Of a stretch of DNA of 64,000 nucleotides, positions 50,960 through 63,591 are shown one piece after another. A program made the translations under genes and the position numbers. Source of the stretch: Nemophila menziesii (lineage: Eukaryota > Streptophyta > Magnoliopsida > Boraginales > Hydrophyllaceae); assembly GCA_029959085.1 (NCBI GenBank), contig JARWIR010000005.1:2296501-2360500 (forward strand). Direction: 5' to 3'. Each line of letters starts with the position of its first letter. Within the stretch, counting starts at the first letter, position 1. The notes below the pieces were generated by a model that was given only the letters and a program-made list of their open reading frames with translations, was not told the DNA's origin and searched no databases.

Positions 50960-51874
50960 AAGTTGTGTAAGAATTGTAGATTTGTATTTTGTATTTTGAT
51001 TTTACTTTATGTATGTTGGTTTTGTGTTTAAATTGTGTTTTCAAGAATCTTTGTACTTCAAAATGTATTTGTGTTTCCAGATCAGTGATTAAACTAAATG
51101 AGCTTCACAAAATAGTGTTTAATCCCTTTTACATTAACTAAGATATATTATTAATTGATCTCAAGATTACTCAACAAAGAAATCTTAGAATCCTACAGAT
51201 TATTTTTGGAGATAGATTTAAGATTGGAATGAATAAACTTCTTCTATAATCCCAAATATTTCCCAGAATAATATCTTAAATACTTATTGAAAATACAAAT
51301 TTTAAAATTTAAATCATAATAAAAATTAATACTTATGAAAAAGTGTCTTATTTTTTAAACTAGCACTCCTCTTCTCTCTATAAGTCCATTTTATGCACAT
51401 TTTTTAAGATATCACTCCTCAAAAATAATGGAGTAATTGTTAATGAAAAAACAGATGTTTATTTTGTTTTAGAAAATCAAAAGAAAAATCATTTTTTTGT
51501 TAAAAAACAAATAATTTTTATGTAAAAGACAATCAAGTGAAAAATGAAGAAATATATGGAAAATAAATCTTGACATTTGCTAAAGTATTAGTTTTCCTTA
51601 TGTATGAAAAAATGATGATCATTTCCGTAAATAATTTCACTGAAAAAAAAAAGTTAACGGGATAAAAGAAAAATCCATATGAAAATTAAGATTATCAATC
51701 ACAATTCACAAGTATTGAACACCATTGAAGACTTGAAGTCAAGTACTAAATCCATGGACAAGTATATAGGCATGAAAAGTTATAATTAACAATAAGAAAA
51801 CAAAATACCAAAGTTACAATATATAAATACATATCCTCTACAACACAAAGTTACAAAAATGGAAGAAACCATGT

Positions 51875-54800
51875 TTAGATACGATGAATCGGTTCGCCGG
51901 TGAAAGGATTATACCCTCGAGAAGCATAATTTTGTGGTTGACAATTATACCCTTGAGTAGTAGGAGGTGGAAATTGCGGAACATTAGAAGAAGCTACTCC
52001 AACGTTGTTATCATAAGCTGCTAATGCAATTAGCCTTTCTATGCGGGTCCGGGTCCCATCAGGAGAAGGTGCTTGATTTGAATATGGTCGGGCTCTGCTA
52101 AGCCCATTGGGCCCATTTCCATGTATGAGATTACTTGTTGTTGAAGTAGTTTGGATTGTTTGTAATGGAGCGTGAGTTGACTCGGTTAATCCAACGTTGT
52201 TATCATTAGCTGCTAATGCTATTAGCCTTTGTATGCGAGACCGGGTCCCATCAGGAGAAGGTGCTTGATTTGAATGTGGTGGGACCTTGATAAGCCCATT
52301 GGGCCCAGGTCCATGTATGAGATTACTTGTTGTTGAAGTAGTTTGGATTGTTTGTAATGGAGCGTGAGGTGACTCGGTTAATCCAACGTTGTTATCATGA
52401 GCTGCTAATGCTATTAGCCTTTCTATGCGGGATCGGGTCCCATCAGGAGAAGGTGCTTGATTTGAATGTGGTGGGCCTCTGCTAAGCCCATTGGGCCCAT
52501 TTCCATGTATGAGATTACTTGGGAGATGTGGTAGAAGGGTTCGATTAGAGAAGCTGGAAAGTGTGGGTCCCCTAACATGGTGGTTCTGTGTTATAAGAAG
52601 AACATTAGTTTTTAATTAATTTAATTCAAAAAGATAAATTATACATTATGAAAATACATACTCTATCGATTAATTCAGAGAGATATACTCCTTTCTCTTG
52701 CACTTTAAATCCAGATGCAATAAACTATAGAAATTAAGAAATAATAAATTAATAAATAATAATAATAATTAGTGTTAAGGAGATATAATTTTTAAACCTG
52801 GTCAAGTATATATACTCCAGTTGATTCGGGTAATTCCCTTAGCTTTGCTAGATTTCCAATATCTATCTGTGAGTAATAAATAATAATATTTAAATGAAAT
52901 TAAATCATTATATTTTTGCATAATTAAATATATACGAACATCAAATCGACTAGCAATTCCACAGCGTAAGATATGAAGTATACGATCTTTAATAGCTTTA
53001 GGTAATGAAATTACTGCATCTTCATATGAATCACCAAATTTCATTTCCTATGTAAAATAATAAATTAGCCAAGAAAAAAAAATACAAAATTAACGAAAAT
53101 TTCACCATTGAAAATGAATCCTCGTTTGTTCGTTTTCTTTTCTTTTCCATAGGTCTTGCCACTTCAATCTGAAACAAAAATATGTATGTAATGTATAATA
53201 TACGCTACAAAAAAAATTCAAAATTCAAAATTACCTGAATTTTAAATCTCGACCCTTCATCTGGTCCAACTATTTTCCCGCCCATTTCCTTGATCGCATT
53301 TTCAAGATCCTTTAAACATAAAAAAAATTAGAAAATATAAAAGAAACAATATATAAAAATTAAATTCTTACTTCTCGTTTATCGAAATGTATAAAACCTA
53401 TTTGTATATCACTCTTTTTCGATAATACAATTTTATCCACTTTTCCAAACGGTTCGAACAATTTTCGTAAGTATTCTTCATTAATTGAAATTGGAATATT
53501 TCGAATAAATCCTATCTTAATCTGAAAACAAAATTAAAGATAAAATTAACATATATTAATATCAGATTCGAATTAATGTATATATTAACTATAAAACCTT
53601 AGTAAGTTCTGAAGGAATAAATCCAGATTCTAATTCAGCCCATTTAACACAAGGATGAACAGTATCACCAAAAATAAAATCAGATAATGAACTTGCTCGT
53701 AAAGCATGTCTTGCAGCCTGTAATTTATATTAAATAATTAACTTGCAAAAGATTTAAAAAAAAAAAAAAACTTACAATATAAGATGAGAATTTCACGAAT
53801 CCGAAACCACGATTTAAATTGTTTTCATCGGATTTAACATCTTTATTCATATGAAGTTCAACTGATTCAACGTCTTGGAAGACCTATAGATACAAAGTGT
53901 ATATGTATAATGATAATATAAATTAATAATCATAGATTTTACCTGACGAACAATGCTTTCGAATTTTTCAGCGTTCCAACCTTAATTAATAAATAAATTA
54001 AATAATTAGTATTTAGATTACAATGTTTTCGATTTTTTTCTTTTATATATTACAAACCTTTGTTAAGGTTTCCGATAAATAAAGTGTCTTGTTTAATTGA
54101 TGGAAGAACACCAATAGCTTTTCCATCTACCTGAAAAACAGAGTAGTTTTCACGTTATAGTTAAAAAAAAAAAAAAAAAACTCAATTCATATTTAAATAT
54201 TTACCTCATATCCAGAATATTCCTTCACAGCTTTGTTAGCAGCTTCTTTTGTAGCAAAGTGTACAAAGCAAAACCCCTATAGTAAATTTTAAAACTTTAG
54301 ATGAAAAAGTAAAAAAAAAAAAATTAATTCTTTTAGTTAAAAAAATGTGTAGGGGGTAAAAAGACCTTTAAGTTGTCTTTCTTGTTCTTAATTATTTCTA
54401 ATATTTCTCCACACGAAGAGAATATCTGAAGATAGAGCATTTTGTGAGTATGAAAATAAATGTAAAACATTTTTTTATTATATAAGTATAGAAAATTACG
54501 AAAATAACCTCACGAATTCTTTCTTCGGTAATTGTATGAGGTAACCCTCCAACAAAGACTTCAGTTCCTATGGCTGTTTAATAACGATACCATGTTAAAA
54601 ACTTGATAGTTTATAAAAAAAGAAGAACAGAATTAATTGCACCATTGGTCCCTGTGTAATGTTTATGAAGTTTATACATTAACATTGCAAATGTAGCTCT
54701 TTAGGGATGCATATTTGCAATTTTATGCAATAACAGACGTATATTTGGTTATTTTGCATAACACATGGACCTATAGTGCAATTAAACAATTAAACCAAAG

Positions 54801-55141
54801 AAATTTGCTGAGCTAGAATCTTACGTGGTGTTGTATACCTTAGCTTGGAATAATCGCTTATCTGTAATAAAATACATTTAAAACATCAATATAATGTGTT
54901 ACAGGACACCATTTCTTAACTGAATATATCAAAAAACTAAAAATTCTCGAATTGTAAAAAAAAAAATCTGGGGCAGCTGTGCGGTGAGGTAAAATATACA
55001 TTTCTTTGAGAAAAATCAAATCTTTGCTCGAATTGATGTGAACTGAGTTCGAATTATATTATAATTTGGAAATTTAAATAAAATTAAAGGTGGTGATTCG
55101 ATTATCATTGTGAAGATAAGGATATCAAGTACCTTGTTCAT
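51875..55141 (-). CDS. hnRNP Q/R-like protein, three RRMs, 16 coding exons
   Basis: Exons (minus strand): 55141-55133, 54861-54825, 54573-54509, 54425-54366, 54276-54205, 54130-54058, 53980-53943, 53883-53776, 53717-53598, 53521-53372, 53309-53235, 53168-53106, 53047-52940, 52866-52798, 52724-52662, 52585-51875. All introns are GT-AG, and the exons sum to 1821 nt (606 aa) with no frame break. RRM1 ~20-92 (VFVGGL, KGFCFVHF), RRM2 ~97-180 (LFIGNL, RGFGFVKF), RRM3 ~195-275 (IGFIRNI, IGFIHF), then a basic KKRKRTN stretch and, in the last exon, 2.7 copies of a 64-residue repeat before YNPFTGEPIHRI. The three-RRM layout resembles plant hnRNP R/Q proteins such as LIF2, which bind RNA in the nucleus. 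The start is the first ATG, in a 9-nt coding exon. The exact orthologue is uncertain. Confidence 0.88.
51970..52526 (-). repeat. 192-bp in-frame coding tandem repeat
   Basis: Three head-to-tail units of 192 bp (64 codons; the last is partial) lie in the final exon of the hnRNP-like gene. Each contains SNLIHG, GPNGL, SNQAPSPDGTR and RLIALAA. Units differ at only a few positions, so the duplications are recent or homogenised. The repeat is Ser/Thr/Pro/Asn-rich and probably disordered. Confidence 0.92.
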
Positions 55142-56123
55142 TGATAATTTGATTGATCGGAGAGCTGAATTGGGTAGGTTGAAAGTTAAAACCCTAGCTC
55201 AGCTATTTCTGGGAAGATGATTATGAGTTGCTTGATCGTAGTGAGTAAAATGCCTGGGTTTCGACAGGATGACCCGCAAAATCTTTTATTGACCGGTCAA
55301 TTTGTACTAAAGTTAAAAAGTAGAATTTGTGTCATATTTTTTAAGATTAATGCCAAAAAGAACCCCACAAGTTAGAATTAATTTCTTTTTACCATAATTA
55401 TTATTTATTTGCACGTAAAAAAAGTATCATACATTTTCTTTTTTTTTTACCCATAAAAAGAATAGTTTGAGTTATGATAGGTTTCTCATAATAGGCATCA
55501 AATTTTGAATTTTGGAAGCACACTAAAGATATTTTAGGAAGGTAAAAAAGATAGTGTCTTTTACGAGAGAGTAGACAAGACTGCAGGGGTTTATTGAGCA
55601 TTAACCCTATTTTTAATTCGTAACTAAGCGGTATTTGTTTGTCTTAGTATAGTTCATTAAAACACTGGATCAATAATACAGTTTGTTTTTCTTAACCAAT
55701 TCAGGTCTGAATGACTCTTAATTAGTCTGTTTCATTAAGATTTCAAATTAAGTTTGAATCATCTAGACACTGCCTCTTAACTGAATAAATTCTACTCAGT
55801 TGTACATGTAGCATTCAACACTTATTACTTAAAAAACAAATTACACATAATGCTAAGTCCAACAGCTACCTGATTGAAAAGTCAGAATTGGGAGTCAAAC
55901 AGGTTTTTCTTTCAAATAGCAATTTTAAAAACAGTTTCACTCCAACAGATCCACAATTTCAACCTTCCAATCTTATTTTAAATTTATTTCAACAATTTTT
56001 CTATTTTAAATAATTTATAATAATTTATATCTTTTTATGTATATGTTTATTTTTAATTTATACACTAATGTTTGAAGTTTAAATCAATATATTTAATATT
56101 TTTTTTATTAAATATTACTAAAA
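55142..56123. other. Promoter side of the hnRNP-like gene, spacer
   Basis: This should contain the leader and promoter of the minus-strand gene. No TATA box or other site could be assigned with confidence. The rest is AT-rich with no gene. Confidence 0.4.
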
Positions 56124-56337
56124 ATAATTAAAGAGATTATTACCCAAAGGGTCTTGAAAAGACCACCTCGTGACTTAACAAGACCGGCTCTATAGTCTCT
56201 TCTTACTAAAGGCCACAAACTAATTTTTACACTATAAGTCAAAAATCCAATTACCTTCTTACCCTTTTTTATTTTTTATTTACCTATATATACTAACTTT
56301 TATCAAATAAAAATAAAATCCTAAAACACTCTCAGCA

Positions 56338-56490
<153 letters not shown>

Positions 56491-56895
56491 GAGCTCGACT
56501 ACACAAGAAAATCAATGGAAAATATACGTTTCCATTCCAGTGCATATAACCACCAGAAAATTTCGCAACCAACGGACCAGATATATTCACCATCTCCGTT
56601 CACGACCCATGGCATTCACGAGAAGAGCTTCTTTCGCTGCCGGTGAGAGGAGCTTCATTCGCTGCCAATTAGAAGAGGTTTGTTAGCTGCTGGATCTTCG
56701 CCGCCGTTCGTGTTCTTCCGTGACCTCCAGATTTACAGCAATGGCGCAGAGTAGATCCATGGCTTTCGATACCGGCGCCTGAACGGACCTCCAAATCACG
56801 ATATCTGTGCTTCACGAAGGCGGACCTCATTTGCTCGACCTCCGATGTGCTTCGCGATGAGCTTCGCAGACCTCAAATGGTGGACCTCGGATGCT

Positions 56896-57128
56896 TAAGT
56901 TGTTCGATCTGTTATGCTCGATCTGTTACTATCTTTTTTAGTTGATTTCTGCTTCGATTTTAGGTGTTTATATCAATAGAGGATAAGCTGCTTAAGTTGT
57001 TTGATCTGTTATGCTCGATCTGTTACTATCTTTTTTAGTTGATTTCTGCTTCGATTTTAGGTGTTTATATCAATAGAGGAGAAGCTGTTTAAGTTGTTCG
57101 ATCTGTTATGCTAGATCTGTTACTATCT
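56896..57128. repeat. 96-bp tandem repeat, about 2.3 copies
   Basis: Units begin at about 56893, 56989 and 57085 (GCTTAAGTTGTTYGATCTGT ... TATCAATAGAGGA). The third copy is cut off at TACTATCTTTTTTT, where the ALOG fragment begins, so the capture junction lies inside the repeat. Confidence 0.88.
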
Positions 57129-57133
57129 TTTTT

Positions 57134-57312
57134 TTGGGAAAGCCTTGATGCCCTAATTGGAAGACTTCAAGCTGCTTATGAAGAACATGATGGAAAATCT
57201 GAAGGAAACCCTTTTGGTACCAGAGAAGTGAGGCTTTTTCTACGCGATGTTGGTGATTTTCAGTCCAAATCTAGAGGAATCAGCTATGATAAAAAGAGGA
57301 AAAGGTTGCGTC
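57134..57312 (+). pseudogene. Captured ALOG (LSH/OBO) domain fragment
   Basis: The frame reads [40 protein letters not shown] and [13 protein letters not shown]. This is the C-terminal half of the ALOG domain (consensus [16 protein letters not shown]...NPFGARAVRLYLREVRDxQAKARGISYEKKKRKR) up to its nuclear-localisation signal. ALOG proteins are plant developmental regulators derived from a recombinase DNA-binding domain. The N-terminal half, including the zinc ribbon, is missing, and both sides run into non-homologous element sequence. No frame break lies within the fragment, so it was captured fairly recently or has been under constraint. The surrounding open frame (57108-57470) is not a complete ALOG gene. 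Confidence 0.87.
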
Positions 57313-57769
57313 TGCAATGCCAGGAACTGATGATGGTCAAAGTCTTTAGCAAAATGTCATTTAGAGTAATATTCCATGGAGGTCTATATAATTATTTATT
57401 ACATGTACGAGTTCACTATCTTATAAATCTTGAACATAACCTTTCATGCTTTCATATTTCATTTTTATAATGCATGAGACCGAAGTAAGATCCTAGGGTG
57501 CAAATTGCTTAAACTTGCATGAATGCTTCCTTTTAGTTGGTGTAATTGTATTAAATAAAACTTACACAAATGTTACTTAAATTCTTTTTTCTTTTTCTCT
57601 TTTCTTATAATTGTAACAATTTTGATTTTTTTCAGTATATGCAACTACTTAAAAAACTTACAAGAATGTTATTTAAATTCAAATAACTTTTAAGTAAATT
57701 AGATGTGATATTATTGCTTTTTTTTGGAATCTTGTAATGTAAATTAAATTTTTGTATTAACTCAATAAC

Positions 57770-58175
57770 TTTTGTCCAAATACTCAGCATTTTACTAAGT
57801 ATACGAGAAATGCTCAGTAAATTTATCGATTTTTCGAGAAACATTCAGCAAGTTTCTGAGCATGCTCAGTAAAGATACTAAGAAAACGAGCATGCTCAGT
57901 AAAGTTAGTCAATAAAAAAATTCGAATACTCGGCAACTTTTTTCGACACTCAGAACTTTTTTCCGATACTCAACAACTTTTTTCATACTCAGTATCCCAT
58001 GCTCAGTACTTTTTCCATGTCCAATACCCCATGCTCAGAACTATTTTTTTCAGACTCAGAACTATTTTTTCAGACTCAAAACTTTTTTCCATGCTCATAA
58101 CTATTTTTTCAGACTCAAAACTTTTTTTCCAAACTCAGAACTATTTTCCAAACTCAGAACTTTTTTCCACGCTCA
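57770..58175. repeat. CTGAGC-type minisatellite in element B
   Basis: Repeated CAGAACTATTTTTTCAGACT and ACTTTTTTCCATGCTCAGAA units are the reverse complement of the repeat in element A. CATGCTCAGTAAA motifs precede them. Confidence 0.85.
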
Positions 58176-58827
58176 GAACTTTTTCCGGCGGTGGCCAGCA
58201 GTGGTCGGCGGTGATCGGTGGTTGTGGTCGGAGCTGGAAATTATTTGATAATTAATGAAGAAGGAGAGAGAGAAAAATGATAAAGGAGGAGAGAGATTAA
58301 TGGTAATGGAGGAGAGAGTGTAATGGTAATGGAGGAGAGAGAAATCTATTTTTTTGTCTTATATACACTATAAGGGTAGTTATGACATTGAACATCTTAT
58401 TGGCCTCTAAGTAAGAGAGAGGAATCTCTTGGTTCTTATATGGCACATTGATTCTTCTCAAGTCTCTTTGGATAATTGACCCATAATTAAATATAGTTAA
58501 AATTTATCGTTATATTTTAAATAATAAATGTTTATTATTTATTTCTATACGAGTATTTTAAAAGTATTAGTTTTTCAAATTTTATCCAAATAAATTATAA
58601 GTAGATTAATTATGATGTTTTGTTGGAAATATGTGTTAAACTAATCAAATAGATTGCTGGGAATAAGTTGTTTTGGTTAATGAAAGTGATATAAAATATT
58701 AAAAAATTAAATTGGAGAAGAGATTGGGGTTAGCCACATGTAGCTAACATTTCTTAAGAATCGAGTTCCCTATTATGGCTTTAGCCAGAATTGGGAACCT
58801 GTTGAAGCTAATTTTTTCATTGTTTTT

Positions 58828-59183
58828 TTTTTTGATGTATGGGTGTCCGGGCCAGCTTACGCGCACCACGACTAATCCCATAGGAAATATACACGCCTTC
58901 TCATGCATACTCCCACTTAATCAGAACTAGGTTACCCATGTTCAGGGTGTCCGGGCCAGCTTACGCGCACCACGACTAATCCCATAGGAAATATACACGC
59001 CTTCTCATGCATACTCCCACTTAATCAGAACTAGGTTACCCATGTTCAGGGAGGAGACTCGAACCATGCACCCCTTGCTTACCCCCTTTAAGGGCTCAAG
59101 AAATAACACGGCTGAGGGGACTCGAACCCTGTACCTCCTAGTTGAGAGACAGGGTCCTGGCCACTGAGCTAGTCCCAGTGGTT
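58828..59183 (-). mobile_element. tRNA-derived SINE with duplicated 3' domain
   Basis: It is bracketed by a 19-bp duplication TAATTTTTTCATTGTTTTT (58809-58827 and 59184-59202). The minus strand starts with GGGACTAGCTCAGTGGCC (A box) and GGGTTCGAGTCCCC (B box), then a second GGTTCGAGTCTCC, GAACATGGGTAACC and the angiosperm 3' domain GGGATTAGTCG ... GTGCGCGTAAGCTGGCCCGG. It ends in an A-tail (T-run on plus). The 3' half is present twice in tandem (58841-58944 and 58945-59048), the copies identical by eye. Confidence 0.93.
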
Positions 59184-59559
59184 TAATTTTTTCATTGTTT
59201 TTAATACAATTGGGGTCCTACTGGACTTAGCCTAAGTAAATCTAAAATTTGGACCGACCATAGATAACATCTTTGTTTTAGTGTTGATTTGTGATAATTG
59301 TTGTAATGTGCGTTTCATTTTCTTTATATTTTTGGTTTGTTCTCATGTTCGTCTGTCTTGTTATCGTATTGTTTGAATAACACTGCTATTTTTTACCAGA
59401 AAAGGACATAATTATTACTTGATCCCTTGTGAGTGAATTTTCTTCACCAATATTCTTTTATGGTTTGTTGTGATAGAGTTTTTATATTCAAATCAACCAA
59501 TTCGATTGTTGTACCTTAGTCTCTAACTAATCTCATTACCACCTTCAAATCATGCATAT

Positions 59560-61700
59560 GAAATGCACTAGACTTACATCATTTCAATATATGAATGGCT
59601 GCCATGAGAATATACATATTCATGAAAGTTGGGATGGATGGTCTCATAAATTTGCTTTGGACCACAAATATATCAAGACCGACCAAGATCTTTTTGTAAA
59701 CGTACCCGCAATCATGTAGTTAGTTTTAATATGCTTTTTATATATTCATTACACTATGTTCCATTTCGTTCACAACAACTTTCACAACAAATTACTTTAT
59801 GTCAATATGCTTCTGACTTGGATGAGCTCATATTGTTGTTTGAATATAAAATGCTGATTTATTATCACAATATAACCTAAAGAGTTCTACATTTTCCAAA
59901 ATTCCCAGCCAAGTAACAAATTTCAAAGCCATAATTCTTAATTAAATGCCTCATAATAGGCTACAAACTTTGTTGTTTTTAGTGGAAGAAGTTACAAGTG
60001 TTTGTTTGGCACTCCTCCACGAACTAGATCCTCCAACTAAGATATATATGTAGATTGGTGTAGATTTTCTACTATCTTGGATTATGTAAACTCATAATTA
60101 AATACCCAACAATCTCCAATTGATTCAATTTATTATATGTGAACATACAATATTTTGTTATTTTTAACTATCTCATTTTCTGTTTGGTTGCTTTCAAATG
60201 TTTATACCAAGGTTGCTAAGATATTTGTCTAACATGCCAATAATGTATGTAATATCCGGATGTGTATAGACTTGATAATATATTAGACTCCCAACCACTT
60301 TTGCATAGGGCATCTTCTGCATTACCTGAATTCCAAGGTTTCATTAGGGGGTGGAGTTGTAAACGAGACGAGTCGAGTCGAATACTAGATGTACAAACTT
60401 GTTTATTTAATTTCTCGAGCCGAGCTCAAATATTAGCAAGTCGGGCCGAGCCGAGCTCAAATTTAAACGAGTCGAGCCTGAGCTTCCAATGATCCAAATT
60501 ATAAATGTTAGAACTTGTTTGTTTAACTTATAGAACAATCTTTTTTAGAGTCGAGCACGAGTTGCTCATGAATAATTTTTTTATGGTTGAAACAGGACTT
60601 TCATGAACTGTTTGTATTTAATTGAGTGTGTGGTATGAAAATATGTAGCATAACATTAATGAGAAGATAAATGACTAAAAAAATTAAAAATATCCAATTT
60701 GATATTGAAGGTTTAATAATATATTTATAAGTAGATAATATATTAATTTATAATTCATAATTTTAAACGAGCTCACGAACCGAACTCGAACAGGCTCATT
60801 AACTTATCGAGTTTAAATTGGAGCTTGAGCTTGTTTATATTCAAGTCGATCTTGAACGAGCTTTTCTCCGAGCCGAGCTCGAGCTACGTGAGCGGCTTGC
60901 TTCATTTACAACCCTATTTGGGAACATTGACTTAAACTGATTTTGTCTCCTTAGTAACAGTGGTGTAACATGGACTACTATCTTGCATGCAAAATCCTTT
61001 AAGTAACTTATGGTCTTTCTCTTCTACGATAATCCAAGACTTACCTGAGAATAATCACAACATATTTGGATTCTCATTACAAAAGACACGTCTCCAATAT
61101 CTTTAATCTCAAAATTATTTGAAAGAAAATTTTTGGTTTTGTGCAAAATGGATATATCATTAGTTGCAAGTAGTATATTATGTCATCGATATACAAAACC
61201 ATATGAACTTACTCCCACTGAACATGTGATACACAATCATCTAATGCATTTATCTTGAAATTGAACAAAATAATAACTTGATAAAACTTGTGGTACCATT
61301 GATGAGAAGCTTACTTGAGTCCATAGATAAATTTAATTAACTTGCAACCCATAATCTTTAGATCTTTCAAAACAAAGTTTCTAATTGCTCCCTATATATT
61401 TTCTCATTAATGTCAAATTTTTTAAAAAAAAGTCTTAACATCTATTTGGTGTAACTTAAGATCAACATGTATTATAATTGTCTAAAAAGAGTTTTATGAT
61501 AATATTCGAGAAAATATCTTTTTGAAGTTACCGCCTTTTTTTTTCTTTTGAGTATTGCCTTTAGCTACAATACGAGCGTTATACATTTTATATTATCATT
61601 AACATCCATTTTGTTCTTAAATATCTATTTACAATCAATTGGTTTTGAATTTTCAGATAACAAAACAAGTTCCCAAACTTTATTGTAATGCAAAGGATTA
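59560..61700 (-). pseudogene. Decayed copia RT/RNase H region
   Basis: In shifting minus-strand frames the sequence reads, from high to low coordinates: a KPIDCKWIFK-like block near 61.65 kb, VDVKT(A)FL-type sequence near 61.45 kb, LIKFIYGLK-like and QASHQWYHKFYQVIILFNF near 61.3 kb, VLYIDDI near 61.2 kb, GDKISLSQC near 60.96 kb. After a MITE it continues with MPYAKVVGSLIY and PDITY near 60.27 kb and YCDNKSAFYIQT and QKHIDIK near 59.85 kb. This is the order of copia reverse transcriptase and RNase H, but stops and indels are everywhere. No LTRs were found. It is a different, much older copy than the element at 14.4 kb. Confidence 0.8.
60338..60934. mobile_element. hAT-like MITE inside the decayed copia
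   Basis: The ends GGTGGAGTTGTAAACGAG and CTTCATTTACAACCCTA are inverted. Subterminal regions are full of GAGCCGAGCTC/CGAGTCGAG motifs in opposite orientations, and the centre is AT-rich. It separates two adjacent parts of the copia frame. No 8-bp duplication could be recognised. Confidence 0.75.
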
Positions 61701-62465
61701 TGCATTTTTAGATTTTTTTTTAACCTTTATCTATCATTTGCGGACTGGTAGGTTTATATATTTTTTCCAAATACTGGTAGGATTATTAGAGAGATACACT
61801 AATACGTGCTTTTGTTTAATTTGTGAACTCAACATTCCCAAGTCCCAACCCATTATTTATCATTACTTATGTCCCTCCCATATTTAGTAAATTTCTATCT
61901 TCTTTATGACGCACCCTTCTACCCCAAGCATAAATCGATATCCCCAGTTCACGCCTCTCTCTCAGCAACCAAGACCAAAAGATCCTTTCAAAAGGTAAAT
62001 TTACATTAATCTTTTAAATTTCACTCTTAGTTAGAGGTCAAATTCTCAGATCTATGAATAATTAGTGAATCTATCAGTTTCATTTAGTAATACTTATCTA
62101 TTTTGTGTTGAATACGCGTTGTATAAACTGTTAAAACTCAGATTCTTCTGTTTAATCCATGTTACTTGTTTATAGCGAAAACTGAGCTAATTATACACGA
62201 TCGCTTTGTTTGATTTTTGATATAAGCAAGTACTTTGATGATTTGACATCTTAAAATCTATCAATATATAAATATTGGTTTAATTTCATGTGTATTGAGT
62301 AATTGTTCGATTCTACGTTGCTTTGACTTTTGATTTCTTTTTCTGTTATTATAATTCAATTGTTTATTGCGAATCTAGTTCTCCAGGGGTAATTATGCTA
62401 CAGATTGCATAATATAGGGACTAATGGTGCAATTTACTGAATAATAGGTGATTGATTGTGTTTAA
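61701..62465. other. Leader region of the KH pseudogene
   Basis: A GT donor after TTTCAAAAG (about 61994) and a poor AG acceptor near 62447 suggest a 5' UTR intron of the former KH gene. A related ~30-bp motif (GCATAATATAGGGACTAATG) lies at about 62408-62427. Otherwise it is AT-rich. Confidence 0.4.
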
Positions 62466-63212
62466 ATGGCTGGTCAAAGGAACAGCTATGGAAAACGCTC
62501 AAGATCTCAATCTGATTATCCAGAAAATGGATCAAACAAAAGAAGACATACCGAAAGTAACAAAGATTCTTTCACAATAGGTCCTGAAGATACAGTATAT
62601 CGTTACTTATGCCCCGTAAAGAAAATCGGAAGCATAATAGGAAGAGGTGGTGAAATTATTAAACAATTAAGAGCCGATACAAAGTCAGATACGAATAGGT
62701 GAGTCAATTCAAGGCTGTGATGAACGTGTTGTAACTATCTATAGCTCAAATCAAGAAACAAATGATTTTGATAATGATGATGATCGTGTAACTGTATGTC
62801 CTTCTCAAGATGCTCTTTTCAAAGTTCATGATCGTCTATTGATGATGATACTGATGGGTCCCACCACATTACTGTTCGATTATTAGTAGCTTCTGATCAA
62901 ATCGGATGTATAATTGGTAAAGGTGGAATAATTGTTTAGAATATTCGAAGTGATACTGGAGCAAATGTTCGTATACTAAAAGATGAACATTTACCTTCTT
63001 GTGGTTTACGATCTGATGAACTTGTTCAGGTAAAATACCAATTATACCCTTGTGGTAATGTAGTTTGATAAAATGACTAAATGACTAATTTACCATTGGG
63101 TTTTTTCAGATATCTGGGGAAGGAACACAAGTAAGGAAGGCATTATTTCAAATAGCACCAATGGTGGGACCCACACAAATAATGGGGTTGACTCTTTTAG
63201 TGGGACTGTACA
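62466..63212 (+). pseudogene. KH-domain RNA-binding protein pseudogene
   Basis: It starts at an ATG (MAGQRNSYGKRSRSQSDY) and reads YRYLCPVKKIGSIIGRGGEI, a KH domain with its GRGG loop. It matches the N terminus of plant multi-KH proteins of the At5g15270/HEN4 type. A small deletion at about 62688 shifts the frame; the lost frame continues IRIGESIQGCDERVVTIYSS. A second shift occurs near 62845, and a TAG at about 62936-62938 replaces a Gln in the second KH domain (IGCIIGKGGIIV*NIRSDTG). An intron remains at about 63031-63109, so the copy is genomic, not processed. Homology ends near 63212 after MGLTLLVG, and downstream KH domains are missing. Confidence 0.88.
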
Positions 63213-63418
63213 GTGGGTATCAAAGAGATTATCTTTGAAGCAGCCATTAGAACTGTGGTTCAAATACACACGTGTGAATTACCTGGTTATATACTTGTCT
63301 TCCGCACTGAAGAAGAGCAGATAGAAGATGCTTGTCGTAAAATAACCAAAGAGATTGGAAATTTGGGAGATTCAGTGGGACCCATCAAGGCAGTGCCTCT
63401 GTATTCTATTCGCTCTTG
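63213..63418 (+). pseudogene. DEAH-box helicase (Prp43/DHX15-like) fragment
   Basis: After RDYL and a one-base shift the frame reads EAAIRTVVQIHTCELPG, ILVFRTEEEQIEDACRKITK and VGPIKAVPLY, then leaves homology and stops. It matches the segment of plant Prp43-type splicing helicases around the ILVFLTGEEEIE motif of the second RecA domain. Changes such as FLTGEEE to FRTEEEQ disrupt the motif. No other part of the helicase is nearby. It is joined directly to the KH pseudogene, so this is a chimeric junction. Confidence 0.85.
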
Positions 63419-63434
63419 AATGTCTATCAGTATG

Positions 63435-63440
<6 letters not shown>

Positions 63441-63466
<26 letters not shown>
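63441..63466. repeat. AT microsatellite
   Basis: About twelve TA units separate the helicase fragment from the following pseudogene copy. Confidence 0.9.
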
Positions 63467-63591
63467 CATATGAGATCGGCTTAGAAGTTCAAAGTCTTTT
63501 CATTATATTTGGACATTGATCATTTGTTTGCAAACTTTTAACTAAAATAAATGTAGGTACCTAAATGAAATTCAGACAAATGCTCCTCATC

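Noticed and set aside
59100..59183. tRNA gene suggested by A-box and B-box sequences
   Set aside because: The boxes belong to a SINE with target duplications and an A-tail; no cloverleaf with anticodon arm could be drawn.
62466..62702. Short KH protein as a functional gene
   Set aside because: The frame ends at a deletion and homologous KH sequence continues in other frames, with a further frameshift and an in-frame stop, so it is a pseudogene.
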